The notes: generated from the letters alone by a model not told the origin. Shown: positions 25,008 to 35,103, numbered from the stretch's first letter. The stretch: DNA of 64,000 bases from Nocardia aurantia (GCF_009604425.1 NZ_WEGI01000001.1:248001-312000); one strand, 5' to 3'. Translations and numbers: made by a program.

Positions 25008-28000
25008 ATGGAGTCAGCACAGCCACCCGGTGCGGGTGACGGCATCGAGCGCGACGAGATCCGGGCGGCCGTCGCGGCGCAACTAGGTATCGCGGCAACG
25101 GATATCGCCGACGGGGACGATCTGATCCAGCTGGGCCTGGATTCGATCCGCACCATGAAACTGGCGGGCGGATGGCGCAAGCGCGGGATGGACGTCAACT
25201 TCGCGCAGCTCGCGGCCGCGCCCACCGTCGCCGACTGGCTCCGATTGCTCGGCGGCAGTGCGGATTCCGCCGCGGCGACCGGCCGTTCCGCCACGGCGTC
25301 CCCGGGCGGACTCGCGGCGGCAACCGATGCTCCAGCGGTGACCGGTGGTTCTGCCACGACGTCGCCTGGCGGGCCTGCGGCGGCGATTGATGCTCCGGCG
25401 GTGACCGGTGGTTCTGCCACGACGTCCCCCGGCGGGCCTGCGGCGGCAACCGATGCTCCGGCGGTGACCGGTGGATCCGCCACGGCGTCGTCCGGTGAGG
25501 TATCCGCGGCGATCGCCGATGCCCCTGCGGCGGCCGGTGGTACCGCTGCGGCGTCTTCTGAGGTATCCATGGCAACTGCCGATACTTCCGTGACAATCGG
25601 TCAGGCCCGTGCGAGCGCTGATGTCCGACCGGCAATCGATGCCACGGTGGTGACCGATGAGACGCCCGCGGTGACGGACGACGGCTCACCCTTCCCCTTG
25701 GCGCCGATGCAGCACGCGTACTGGATCGGCCGCTCGGCGGAGCAGCGCCTCGGCGAGGTGGCCGCGCACTTGTACATCGAATTCGACGGCGGCGCGGTCG
25801 ATCCCGATCGTCTCGGCGTAGCGGTCGCCGCGCTGGTCCAGCGGCATCCCATGCTGCGCACCCGGTTCCGGCCGGACGGGCGGCAGCAGACGCTCGCGGC
25901 GCCGGCCCGGCCGGTGTGGAGCGTCACCGACCTGCGGCAGACCACGCCTGCCGAGGTCGACGCCACGCTGGAATCGTTGCGTCACAACCGGACCCATCAG
26001 CGGCTCGCGGTCGAGGAGGGGCAGGTCGTCGACATCGCCCTGACCCGGCTGCCCGGCGACCGGACCCGGCTGCACCTGGATGTCGACATGCTCGCCGCCG
26101 ACGCGATGAGCTACCGGGTGCTCATCACCGACCTGGCCCGGCTCTACCGCGGCGAGACGCTGGCGCCGGTGACCTACACCTTCCGCGAATATCTGGCCGA
26201 TCCACGCGGGCGGGCCTCGGCCGAGGAACGCAAGCGCGCGCACCGCTGGTGGCAGGAGCGGCTGCCGGAACTGCCCGGCGCGCCGGAACTCCCGCGCTCC
26301 GCCGCCACGGAGACCGGCAACAGCACTGTCCGCCATCATCATTGGCTGCCACCGGAAGCGAAAGCGCGGGTGATCGCCACCGCGCACGCGCGGGGCGTCA
26401 CCCCGGCGATGGCGCTGGCCTCGGTCTTCGCCGACACCATCGGGGGCTGGTCGGCGCAGCGTCGCTTCCTGCTGAATCTGCCGCTGTTCCATCGGGAGCC
26501 GGTGCATCCGGAGGTCGGCGGCGTGGTCGGCGACTTCACTTCGTCGGTGCTGCTGGAGGTGGACGTCACCGAACCCGCCACGGTCTTCGAGCGAGCCGCC
26601 GCGCTGCAACGCCGGATGCACGCCGCCGGAGCGCATTCCGCATACTCGGGGCTCGAGGTGCTGCGCGACCTGGGTCGTTCCCGAGGTGAGCCGGTGCTGG
26701 CGCCGATCGTCTACACCAGCGCGCTGAATCTCGGCGAATTGTTCGCGGACGTGGTCACCGAGACCTTCGGCGATCCGGTCTGGATCATCTCGCAGGGCCC
26801 GCAGGTCCTGTTGGACGCGCAGGTCACCGAGGTGCGCGGCGGGCTGCTGTTGAACTGGGACGTCCGTGCGACCGCATTCCCTCCGGGCATGGTGGAGACC
26901 ATGTTCGGCGGTTACATCGACGCGATCACCGCACTGGTCGCCGAACCCGCCGAACCGGGCACCGGCTGGGATGCCGCCGCGGGCGTGCGACTTCCATTGG
27001 CGCAGGCGGACATTCGTCGCCAGGTGAACGACACCGACGGCCCGGTGTCCGGAAGAGCCCTGCACACCGGCTTCTTCACCCATGCGGCCACCGAACCCGA
27101 TGCCCCGGCGCTGATCTGGGAATCGGCCGGCGCCGCGCATCGGCAGACCTACGGTGAACTGGCCGCCGAGGCGCTCGCCGTGGCCGGCGCCCTGCGCGCC
27201 GCCGGGGTGCGGCCGGGTGACGCCGTCGCCGTGCAGCTGCCCAAGGGGCCCGATCAGGTGGTCGCGACCCTCGGCGTGCTGGCGGCGGGCGCGGTCTACG
27301 TGCCGATCGGCGCGGACCAGCCGCCCGCTCGGCGCGCCGAGATCCTGCGCGTCGGTGACGTGGTCGCCGCGATCACCGCGGGTGCGACGATCGCGGAACT
27401 GCCGGCGCTGCCCCTCGGCACCGCGCGGAGCCATCCGGAACCGTTGCCGGAACCGATCTTCCCGGACCCGGAACAGATCGCCTACGTGCTGTTCACCTCC
27501 GGGTCGACCGGTGTGCCCAAGGGGGTGGAGGTGCCGCACCGGGCCGCGATGAACACCATCGACGACCTGAACGACCGCTTCGGGATCGGTGCGGCAGACC
27601 GCGCGCTGGCACTGTCCGCGCTGGAGTTCGACCTCTCGGTGTACGACCTGTTCGGCCTGCTCAGCGCGGGTGGCTCGGTGGTCGCGGTGGATGCCGCGCA
27701 GCGCGGCGAACCGGCCGGCTGGGTGGAACTGATCACCCGGCACCGGGTCAGCGTGCTCAACTGCGTGCCCAGCCTGCTGGACATGGTGCTGAACGCCGCC
27801 GGCGGCACTCCACTCGACTCGCTGCGCGCGGTGCTGCTCGGCGGGGACTGGGTGGACGTCGCGTTGCCGGGCCGCCTCGCCGCGGTCGCCCCCGGCTGCC
27901 GGTTCGCCGGTCTCGGTGGTGCCACCGAGACGGCCATCCACTCGACCGTCTGCGAGGTCACCGGGGCGCGGGTTCCGCAGGACTGGAAGGCGATTCCGTA

Positions 28001-28877
28001 CGGGACCCCGCTGCGCAACGTGCGCTGCCGGGTCGTGGATCCGGCGGGACAGAACTGCCCGGACTGGGTGACCGGCGAGCTGTGGATCGGCGGCGCGGGT
28101 GTCGCGGCGGGTTACCGCAACGAGCCGGAGCGCACCGCCGACCGATTCGTCGAGTACGACGGCCTGCGCTGGTACCGCACCGGCGATCTGGCCCGTTACC
28201 GGCCGGACGGGATCCTGGAGTTCTTCGGCCGCGCCGACCATCAGGTGAAGCTGCGCGGTTATCGGGTCGAACTCGGCGAGGTGGAGAGCGCCCTGCGCGC
28301 GCTGCCCGGCGTACGGCACGCCGTCGCGGCCGTGATCGGTTCGGCCGCACCGAAACTCGCGGCTGTGGTGGTGGCCGTCGACGGCGTGGCCCTGGATCCG
28401 GGAGAGACGCTGGAGGCGGTCGCCGAACTGCTGCCCGAGTACATGGTCCCGTCCCGGCTCGAGGTGTTGCCGCGACTTCCGCTGACCTCGAACGGCAAAC
28501 CGGATCGCAAGGCGGTCCTGGCGCTGCTCGCGGAATCCGGTACGGAGCACGAATTCGTCTCGGCCCGAACGGATGTGGAACGGGCCCTGGCCGACATCGT
28601 GGCGGCGGTGCTGGAGCGCACGGAGGTCGGTGTCACCGACGACTTCTTCGCTCTCGGTGGCGATTCCGTGCTGGCCACCACGGTCGTCGCACGGGTCCGG
28701 GAATGGCTGGACGTGCCCGGCGCGGTGGTGTCCGATCTGTTCGCCTCCCGCACCGTCGCCGGTCTGGCACAACGGCTTTCGCAGCGCGAGCCGGCCGGGC
28801 GGCTGGATACCGTCGCCCGCCTCTATCTGGAGGTCGCCGCGATGAGCGACGACGAGATCGTGGCCGCCACACGCTGA
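25008..28877 (+). CDS. Nonribosomal peptide synthetase ArCP-Cy-A-PCP (MbtB-like)
   Basis: A 1289-residue synthetase that should accept salicylate, couple it to one amino acid and cyclise it to an oxazoline or thiazoline. Order: aryl carrier protein (10-83, phosphopantetheine Ser46 in LGLDSIRT); a repetitive linker (84-226); a cyclisation domain (228-650) with DMLAADAMS (D360, D365, S368 of DxxxxDxxS); an adenylation domain (690-1175; FTSGSTGVPKG, YRTGDLARYRPDG, catalytic K1164 in NGKPDRK); and a peptidyl carrier (1185-1260, Ser1220 in LGGDS). There is no thioesterase, epimerase or methyltransferase domain. By eye the specificity code reads DLYNLGLIHK, between Cys and Thr types. No later siderophore genes follow. 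Confidence 0.9.
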   Translation: MESAQPPGAGDGIERDEIRAAVAAQLGIAATDIADGDDLIQLGLDSIRTMKLAGGWRKRGMDVNFAQLAAAPTVADWLRLLGGSADSAAATGRSATASPGGLAAATDAPAVTGGSATTSPGGPAAAIDAPAVTGGSATTSPGGPAAATDAPAVTGGSATASSGEVSAAIADAPAAAGGTAAASSEVSMATADTSVTIGQARASADVRPAIDATVVTDETPAVTDDGSPFPLAPMQHAYWIGRSAEQRLGEVAAHLYIEFDGGAVDPDRLGVAVAALVQRHPMLRTRFRPDGRQQTLAAPARPVWSVTDLRQTTPAEVDATLESLRHNRTHQRLAVEEGQVVDIALTRLPGDRTRLHLDVDMLAADAMSYRVLITDLARLYRGETLAPVTYTFREYLADPRGRASAEERKRAHRWWQERLPELPGAPELPRSAATETGNSTVRHHHWLPPEAKARVIATAHARGVTPAMALASVFADTIGGWSAQRRFLLNLPLFHREPVHPEVGGVVGDFTSSVLLEVDVTEPATVFERAAALQRRMHAAGAHSAYSGLEVLRDLGRSRGEPVLAPIVYTSALNLGELFADVVTETFGDPVWIISQGPQVLLDAQVTEVRGGLLLNWDVRATAFPPGMVETMFGGYIDAITALVAEPAEPGTGWDAAAGVRLPLAQADIRRQVNDTDGPVSGRALHTGFFTHAATEPDAPALIWESAGAAHRQTYGELAAEALAVAGALRAAGVRPGDAVAVQLPKGPDQVVATLGVLAAGAVYVPIGADQPPARRAEILRVGDVVAAITAGATIAELPALPLGTARSHPEPLPEPIFPDPEQIAYVLFTSGSTGVPKGVEVPHRAAMNTIDDLNDRFGIGAADRALALSALEFDLSVYDLFGLLSAGGSVVAVDAAQRGEPAGWVELITRHRVSVLNCVPSLLDMVLNAAGGTPLDSLRAVLLGGDWVDVALPGRLAAVAPGCRFAGLGGATETAIHSTVCEVTGARVPQDWKAIPYGTPLRNVRCRVVDPAGQNCPDWVTGELWIGGAGVAAGYRNEPERTADRFVEYDGLRWYRTGDLARYRPDGILEFFGRADHQVKLRGYRVELGEVESALRALPGVRHAVAAVIGSAAPKLAAVVVAVDGVALDPGETLEAVAELLPEYMVPSRLEVLPRLPLTSNGKPDRKAVLALLAESGTEHEFVSARTDVERALADIVAAVLERTEVGVTDDFFALGGDSVLATTVVARVREWLDVPGAVVSDLFASRTVAGLAQRLSQREPAGRLDTVARLYLEVAAMSDDEIVAATR
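25278..25535 (+). repeat. 63-bp in-frame tandem repeat in the NRPS linker
   Basis: Three near-identical 63-bp units (25278-25340, 25341-25403, 25404-25466) encode TGGSATTSPGG-PAAAIDAPAV, followed by a decayed fourth. Units 2 and 3 differ at only a few bases. The array separates the aryl carrier from the cyclisation domain and would make a flexible tether whose length can change by slippage or unequal crossover. Confidence 0.85.
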
Positions 28878-29028
28878 GCCGCCGGGGTGTGATCGTGCCG
28901 GTACTCGCCCGGAGTACCCGGCCGGTCCGCCACGGCTCTAGACTCGTGGCCAGAAGGCGGGTTTGCGGGGACGGAACCGCCGCCGCGCCCGCCCGGCGGG
29001 CGGGGCGAACCACTGGCGAGGAGGCGAC

Positions 29029-29913
29029 GTGAGTCGTTGGGATACGTCGAACATTCCGGATCAGAGCGGTCGCACGGTCATCGTCACCGGTGCGAACAGC
29101 GGGCTCGGCGCGGTCACCGCGCGGGCGCTCGCCGCGGCGGGAGCGCAGGTGATCATGGCCTGCCGCGACGAGGTGAAGGCCCGCGCGGTCGCCAACAGCA
29201 TCGGTGAGCGGGCCCAGGTGCGTCGCCTGGACCTGGCGGATCTGTCGTCGGTGCGTGAGTTCGCCGCCTCGATCGACCGCGCCGACGTGCTGATCAACAA
29301 CGCCGGCGTGATGGCGGTGCCGTTGCGCCGCACCGCCGACGGCTTCGAGATGCAGATCGGCACCAACCACCTGGGTCACTTCGCGCTGACCGGCCTGCTC
29401 CTGGACAAGATCGCGGACCGGGTGGTCACGGTGGCCAGCGGCGCGCACATCATCGGCAAGATCGACGCGGCCGACCTGAACTGGGAGCGGCGCCGGTACA
29501 ACCGCTGGGCGGCCTACGGGCAGGCGAAGCTGGCGAATCTGCTGTTCACCTACGAACTGCAGCGCCGCCTCACCGCGGCCGGATCGTCGAAACTGGCCCT
29601 GGCCTCGCATCCCGGTTACGCCGCCACCGACCTGCAGTCGCACACCGAGACCTTCATGGACAAGGTGATGGTGGTCGGCAACCGCGTCCTGGCGCAGAGC
29701 GCCGAGATGGGGGCGCTCGGCTCGCTGTACGCCGCCACCGCCACGGACGTGGCGCCCGGCGGGTACTACGGCCCGACCGGGCTGGGCGGCGCGCGCGGCT
29801 ATCCGGTCGCCTGCAAGTCCTCGGCCGCCTCCCGCGACGAGGTCACCGCCGGGCGCTTGTGGGAGCTGTCCGAGCAACTCACCAAGGTCACCTTCCCGTT
29901 CGCCGAGCGCTGA
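29029..29913 (+). CDS. Short-chain dehydrogenase/reductase (retinol-dehydrogenase-like)
   Basis: A Rossmann-fold NAD(P)-dependent oxidoreductase of 294 residues. TGANSGLG is the cofactor loop, NNAGVM the structural motif, and YGQAK holds the catalytic Tyr and Lys with Ser in VASGAH. The GTG at 29029 follows GAGGAGGCGAC closely, so I chose it over a start 66 bases upstream. The substrate is unknown. It precedes the AhpD-like gene and ECF41 sigma gene; oxidoreductases are among the usual neighbours of ECF41 factors. Confidence 0.85.
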   Translation: MSRWDTSNIPDQSGRTVIVTGANSGLGAVTARALAAAGAQVIMACRDEVKARAVANSIGERAQVRRLDLADLSSVREFAASIDRADVLINNAGVMAVPLRRTADGFEMQIGTNHLGHFALTGLLLDKIADRVVTVASGAHIIGKIDAADLNWERRRYNRWAAYGQAKLANLLFTYELQRRLTAAGSSKLALASHPGYAATDLQSHTETFMDKVMVVGNRVLAQSAEMGALGSLYAATATDVAPGGYYGPTGLGGARGYPVACKSSAASRDEVTAGRLWELSEQLTKVTFPFAER

Positions 29914-29979
29914 ACCGGGACGCCGGCTACACCGAGCGGCTGCGGCCGGTTCTGTTGTGACGCGGGTCACCGGAGCGGA

Positions 29980-30006
29980 TGTCACACGGCGCCGGGCCGC
30001 GTCGTC
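29980..30006 (+). promoter_or_regulatory. ECF41-type target promoter before the AhpD-like gene
   Basis: TGTCACA at 29980-29986 is followed by CGTC at 30000-30003 (13 bases between) and again at 30003-30006 (16 bases between). TGTCACA and CGTC are the -35 and -10 elements described for ECF41 sigma factors. The regulator of that type is encoded two genes down. The transcript would start about 50-60 bases before the ATG at 30068. Confidence 0.65.
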
Positions 30007-30067
30007 GTCCTGATGTACGGGCGCCGCGCCACCGCGCGGCGTACCACCTTCGAGGAAGGACATCGTG

Positions 30068-30541
30068 ATGGAAGCCCGACTGAACATCTTCGCCAGCCCC
30101 ACCGCCGCCAAGTTCACCAAGCGGCTGAACTCCGCCAGCCAGGCCGTCGTCGAGTCGACCCTGCCGCACGAGATCCAGGAGTTGGTGAAGCTGCGTGCCA
30201 GCCAGATCAACGGCTGCGGGTTCTGCACCGACATGCACGCGAAGGACGCCGTCGCGGCGGGGGAGACCTGGCTGCGGCTGAACCTGGTCGCGGCGTGGCG
30301 GGAGGCCACCGTGTTCACCGAGCCGGAACGGGCCGCGCTGGCCTTCGCCGAGGAGGGCACCCGGCTCGCCGACACCCATGAGGGCGTCTCGGACGCCACC
30401 TGGGAGCAGGTGCGCAAGCACTTCGACGACGACCAGATCGGCGCCCTGATCGCGACCGTGGCGCTGATCAACGCGTACAACCGGCTCAACGTCATCGCCC
30501 GCACCCCGGCGGGTGGCTACGAGCCCGGTCAGTTCAATTGA
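30068..30541 (+). CDS. AhpD-like carboxymuconolactone decarboxylase family protein
   Basis: A 157-residue helical protein with the peroxidase-type motif CGFCTDMHA. Two cysteines in CxxC plus His give alkylhydroperoxidase or disulfide-exchange activity in AhpD relatives. AGGAAGG lies about 10 bases before the ATG; a GTG one codon upstream is also possible. ECF41 sigma genes are typically found next to such genes, and the promoter here carries the ECF41 motif. It probably acts in oxidative or aldehyde stress, but no substrate can be inferred. Confidence 0.85.
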   Translation: MEARLNIFASPTAAKFTKRLNSASQAVVESTLPHEIQELVKLRASQINGCGFCTDMHAKDAVAAGETWLRLNLVAAWREATVFTEPERAALAFAEEGTRLADTHEGVSDATWEQVRKHFDDDQIGALIATVALINAYNRLNVIARTPAGGYEPGQFN

Positions 30542-30618
30542 CCCGTACCGCAAGGCCTCCCGTCGTCGGCGGGAGGCGGCGGTCGGGGGCGCCGGTGCGC
30601 CGCCGTAGAATCGGTGCA

Positions 30619-31539
30619 ATGGTCTCCGCACTCGTCGCCGATTTGTTCGAATCCCATCGGACACATCTGTTCTCGGTGGCGTACCGGTCCACGGGCAGTG
30701 TCGTGGGCGCCGAGAGCGCCGTCGAGGAGGCCTGGCTGCGGCTGGCGACCACGCCGCAGTACGAGATCGAGGACCTGCGCGAATGGCTGACCGCGACGAT
30801 CGGCCGGATCTGCCTGGAGCAGTCGCGCTCCGCCGCCGTGCGGCGGAAAAATTATGTGGGACAGTGGCTTCCGGAGCCGATCGTCACCGGACCGGCGCCC
30901 TCCGGGCGGCCTGAACTGCTGGAAGTCGTTGCGCGCCATCGGGATTGCCGGTTCGAATCGATGATCGCGCTGGACGCCCTGGAGCCGGTGTCCCGGCTGG
31001 CGCTGGTGCTGCGGGACGGTGGCGGGTTGCCCGCCGCGGCCGTCGCGACGGTACTGGAGCGGCCCGAGGCGGCGGTGGCGGCGGCGGCCGACGCCGCGCG
31101 GGCCGTGCTCGCGGGCCTGCCCGTACCCGTCACGGATGCCGGGCACGCCGCGGCGGTGGGCCGGCTGCTGGCGGCCCTGGAGTCCGCTGACCGCGCGGCC
31201 GTGTGCGCGGCGCTGCATCCGGAGGCCCGGTACATGGCCGACGGCGGTGGGGCCACCCGGGCCGCCCTGCGGGTGGTCGTCGGCGCGCCGGGATTCGCCG
31301 ATCTCGCCCTCGGGCTGCTCGGCCGGTACGGCATCAGCCTCGCTCCCGGCGCCCCGGACTGCGACGTCGTGCGCGTCAACGGTGAACTGGGCCTGCTGAT
31401 CCACGAGCGGGCCTCCCACGACGGCCGGCCGGGCACCCCGGCGCGGGTGATCGCGTTCACCGTGGCCGGCGAAACCGTGTGCGGCGCCTACGATCTCGCG
31501 AATCCGGCGAAGCTGTCCGGGGTCCGGGTCCCGCACTGA
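30619..31539 (+). CDS. ECF41-type sigma factor (SigJ-like) with SnoaL-like C-terminus
   Basis: A 306-residue extracytoplasmic-function sigma factor. Regions sigma2 and sigma4 lie in the N-terminal 170 residues (LFSVAYRSTGSVVGAESAVEEAWLR, then a shortened sigma4). A C-terminal NTF2/SnoaL-like domain replaces an anti-sigma factor. The ECF41 hallmarks WLPEP (in the linker) and DGGG (in the C-terminal domain) are both present. TAGAAT at 30606-30611, 7 bases before the ATG, suggests a leaderless mRNA and fixes the start. No anti-sigma gene is adjacent, as expected for this group. Confidence 0.88.
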   Translation: MVSALVADLFESHRTHLFSVAYRSTGSVVGAESAVEEAWLRLATTPQYEIEDLREWLTATIGRICLEQSRSAAVRRKNYVGQWLPEPIVTGPAPSGRPELLEVVARHRDCRFESMIALDALEPVSRLALVLRDGGGLPAAAVATVLERPEAAVAAAADAARAVLAGLPVPVTDAGHAAAVGRLLAALESADRAAVCAALHPEARYMADGGGATRAALRVVVGAPGFADLALGLLGRYGISLAPGAPDCDVVRVNGELGLLIHERASHDGRPGTPARVIAFTVAGETVCGAYDLANPAKLSGVRVPH

Positions 31540-31645
31540 GCCGGCTGCGGTCACGAACGGGTGAAGCGCCCGGGGAGATGACAGGTTGGAATCGGCTCGA
31601 GCCCGGCCGTCTCGGGGCCGCTGACCAGCACGCTAGGTTGGAAAC

Positions 31646-32830
<1,185 letters not shown>

Positions 32831-32835
32831 ATCAC

Positions 32836-33115
32836 GGTCCGGCTCAGCGCTCTCCGGGGCCGCCGGGCTCCGGCCCGGTTCATCCCGCCGAGGGCCCGCC
32901 GACCTTCGGCCCGGTGCACCGTGTCCTGTGCCCGCTGAGCTTCGGTCCGGTGCACCGTCCTGTGTCCGCTGAGCTTCGGTCCGGCTCATCCCGCCGCGGG
33001 CCACCAATCCTCGGTCCGGTTCACCGCTCCCCGGGCCCGCTGGGCTCGGTCCGGCCCATCGCGGCTGGGCCCGCCTAGCTTGGTCCGGCTCATTGCGCAC
33101 CGGGCCACCAATTCG
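32836..33115. repeat. Eight diverged tandem repeats of about 35 bp
   Basis: Units begin with GGTCCGG or GGCCCGG at 32836, 32872, 32908, 32944, 32978, 33013, 33048 and 33082, so spacing is 34-36 bp. Each continues with TCATC or GCACC and a G+C-rich half ending in CTTC or CTC. Reading frames across them are Arg/Pro/Ala-rich with no family signal. The array occupies the gap between dapC and a LysE-type gene. The rest of the gap (33116-33281) shows no gene. Confidence 0.85.
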
Positions 33116-33281
33116 CCGCATTCAGGGGCCTCTCGCAGAGTCGCGGCCGCCACGTTCCAGGCCACCGCCGACCTGCGGGCCGGCCGCCGCGGCGCCGTGC
33201 ACACAGCCGCGTCCCGTCCACCCAGCCGCGAGTCCGTCGGTCGATTCCCTATGGACGGGACGTGCGTCGCGCGTCCGGGGC

Positions 33282-33926
33282 TCAGGCCGGGACCGGCCGG
33301 GCCCGATCGGTGGCCAGGAGCACGGCGATCGCGCCGAGCATGGTGCCGGTCACCCACCGCTGCGCCCGCAACCACAGCGGGCGCTCGCCGAGGAAGGCCG
33401 CGATCGACCCGGCGGCGAGCACGATCAACCCGTTCACGGTGAGCGCGACGCCGATCTGCACCGCGCCGAGGCTCAGACTCTGCAACCACACCCGCCCGTG
33501 CGCGGGCACTACGAACTGCGGGATCAGGGCCATGTACATGATCGCGATCTTCGGATTCAGCAGATTGGTGACCAGGCCCATGGTGAACAGCCGCCGGGTC
33601 GGATCGGCGGGCAACTCGCTCGGCGCGAAGGCCGAGATGCCCCCGGGCCGCAGCGTCTTCCACGCCAGCCAGCCGAGATACAGCGCCCCGGCCAGTTTGA
33701 CGGCCAGATACAGCTCGGGCACCACCGCGAAGATCGCGGTGATGCCCACGGCCGCCGCCGTCAGATAGACCAGGAATCCGGCCGCCACCCCGGTCAGCGA
33801 GATCAGCCCGGCCCGCCGGCCTTGTGACACCGTCCGTGACACCAGATACATCATGTTCGGCCCGGGCGTCAGCACCATCGCGAGCGCGGCCGCCGCCACT
33901 CCCGTCACCGCAGTCGTCTCGATCAC
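33282..33926 (-). CDS. LysE/RhtB-family amino acid exporter
   Basis: A 214-residue inner-membrane protein with six predicted segments. The family signature TPGPNMMYLVSRTVSQGRRAG follows the first segment, split as TPGPNMMYLVSRT and SQGRRAG. NLLNPKIAIMYMALIPQF marks the middle. Members export amino acids or related small molecules; the substrate cannot be told. The GTG start is preceded by TATCGG. It is a single gene, divergent from none and convergent with dapC. Confidence 0.88.
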   Translation of the reverse strand: MIETTAVTGVAAAALAMVLTPGPNMMYLVSRTVSQGRRAGLISLTGVAAGFLVYLTAAAVGITAIFAVVPELYLAVKLAGALYLGWLAWKTLRPGGISAFAPSELPADPTRRLFTMGLVTNLLNPKIAIMYMALIPQFVVPAHGRVWLQSLSLGAVQIGVALTVNGLIVLAAGSIAAFLGERPLWLRAQRWVTGTMLGAIAVLLATDRARPVPA

Positions 33927-34017
33927 GAATCCGATACTGGTCGGCCGACCACCGCACTGTCGCGGTCCAGTTGATCAGTCGTGGACCGGCTGCGGCCCGG
34001 TCGGGGCGGCCGGCGGC

Positions 34018-35103
34018 CTAGGACGCGGTTCGGTGGCTTGCCCGGCGGTCCGCGACGGCGGTGGCGAGGCGGTCCAGTTGGGTGGCGGTGGTGTCCCAGT
34101 CCAGGCAGGCGTCCGTGATCGACCGGCCGTAGGTCAGGTCGGCGGCGCGGCCCAGGGTCAGGTCCTGGCGACCGGCCACGAGGAAGCTCTCCAGCATCAC
34201 GCCGACCACGGACCGGTCGCCGCCGGCGATCCGCTCGGCCACATCGGTGACCACGTCGACCTGCTTGGTGTGGTCCTTGTTGCTGTTGCCGTGGCTGGCG
34301 TCGACGACGACGCGCTGCGGCAGCGACGCCTTCTCCAGGCGCAGGCAGGCCTCGGCGACCGAGGCGGCGTCGTAGTTGGTCCCGGAGCTGCCGCCGCGCA
34401 GGATCACGTGACAGTCCGGGTTGCCGGCGGTGCGGATCAGGGCCGCGTGGCCGTCGAGGTCGGTGCCGGGGAACACGTGGCTGGCCGCCGCCGCGCGGAC
34501 GCCGTCGACGGCGACCTGCACGTCGCCGTCGGTGCCGTTCTTGATGCCGACCGGCATCGACAGCGCGCTGGACAGCTGCCGGTGCACCTGGCTGGCGGCG
34601 GTGCGGGCGCCGATCGCGCCGTAGGCGACCAGATCGGCGATGTACTGCGGGGTGATCGGGTCGAGGAATTCACAGGCCACCGGCAGCCCGAGCGCGGTGA
34701 TGTCGACCAGCAGCCGCCGGCCCAGGCCCAGGCCGGTGTTGACGTCGAAGGATCCGTCCAGATGCGGATCGTTGAGCAGGCCCTTCCAGCCCAGGGTGGT
34801 CCGCGGCTTCTCGAAGTACACCCGCATCACCACGTGCAGCCGGTCGGCCAGTTCCGCGGACTTCGCGGCCAGGCGCCGCGCGTAGTCCAGGGCGGCGCCG
34901 GGATCGTGCACCGAGCACGGGCCGACGATCACCATCAGCCGGTCGTCGGCGCCGTCGAGCACGTCGACGGTGGCGCGGCGGCCGGCCCGCACGGTGGCCA
35001 CCTGGGCGTCGTCGAGGGGGTGGGCGCGGCGGACGTCGGCGGGTGACAGTAGTGGGCTGATGCTCAGAGTGCGCTGATCGTCGAGATCACCTGCGGTACT
35101 CAT
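34018..35103 (-). CDS. aroG: DAHP synthase, class I (AroG/AroF type)
   Basis: It condenses phosphoenolpyruvate and erythrose-4-phosphate in the first shikimate step. The 361 residues carry VGPCSVHDP, RVYFEKPRTTLGWKG, GARTAASQVHRQLSSALSMP and IKNGTDGD, all typical of the bacterial class I enzyme. Mycobacteria rely mainly on a class II enzyme, so this is likely an additional isozyme. Its product feeds chorismate, the substrate of the salicylate synthase at 21813. A weak AGAGGA lies before the ATG. Confidence 0.92.
   Translation of the reverse strand: MSTAGDLDDQRTLSISPLLSPADVRRAHPLDDAQVATVRAGRRATVDVLDGADDRLMVIVGPCSVHDPGAALDYARRLAAKSAELADRLHVVMRVYFEKPRTTLGWKGLLNDPHLDGSFDVNTGLGLGRRLLVDITALGLPVACEFLDPITPQYIADLVAYGAIGARTAASQVHRQLSSALSMPVGIKNGTDGDVQVAVDGVRAAAASHVFPGTDLDGHAALIRTAGNPDCHVILRGGSSGTNYDAASVAEACLRLEKASLPQRVVVDASHGNSNKDHTKQVDVVTDVAERIAGGDRSVVGVMLESFLVAGRQDLTLGRAADLTYGRSITDACLDWDTTATQLDRLATAVADRRASHRTAS

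Noticed and set aside
25686..28772. Minus-strand ORF of over 1000 codons opposite the NRPS gene
   Set aside because: It is a shadow frame of a clearly coding region. His/Arg/Gln-rich composition and no family signal.
32836..33115. CRISPR array
   Set aside because: Regular spacing near 35 bp drew attention, but units are adjacent and diverged with no unique spacers, and there are no cas genes.
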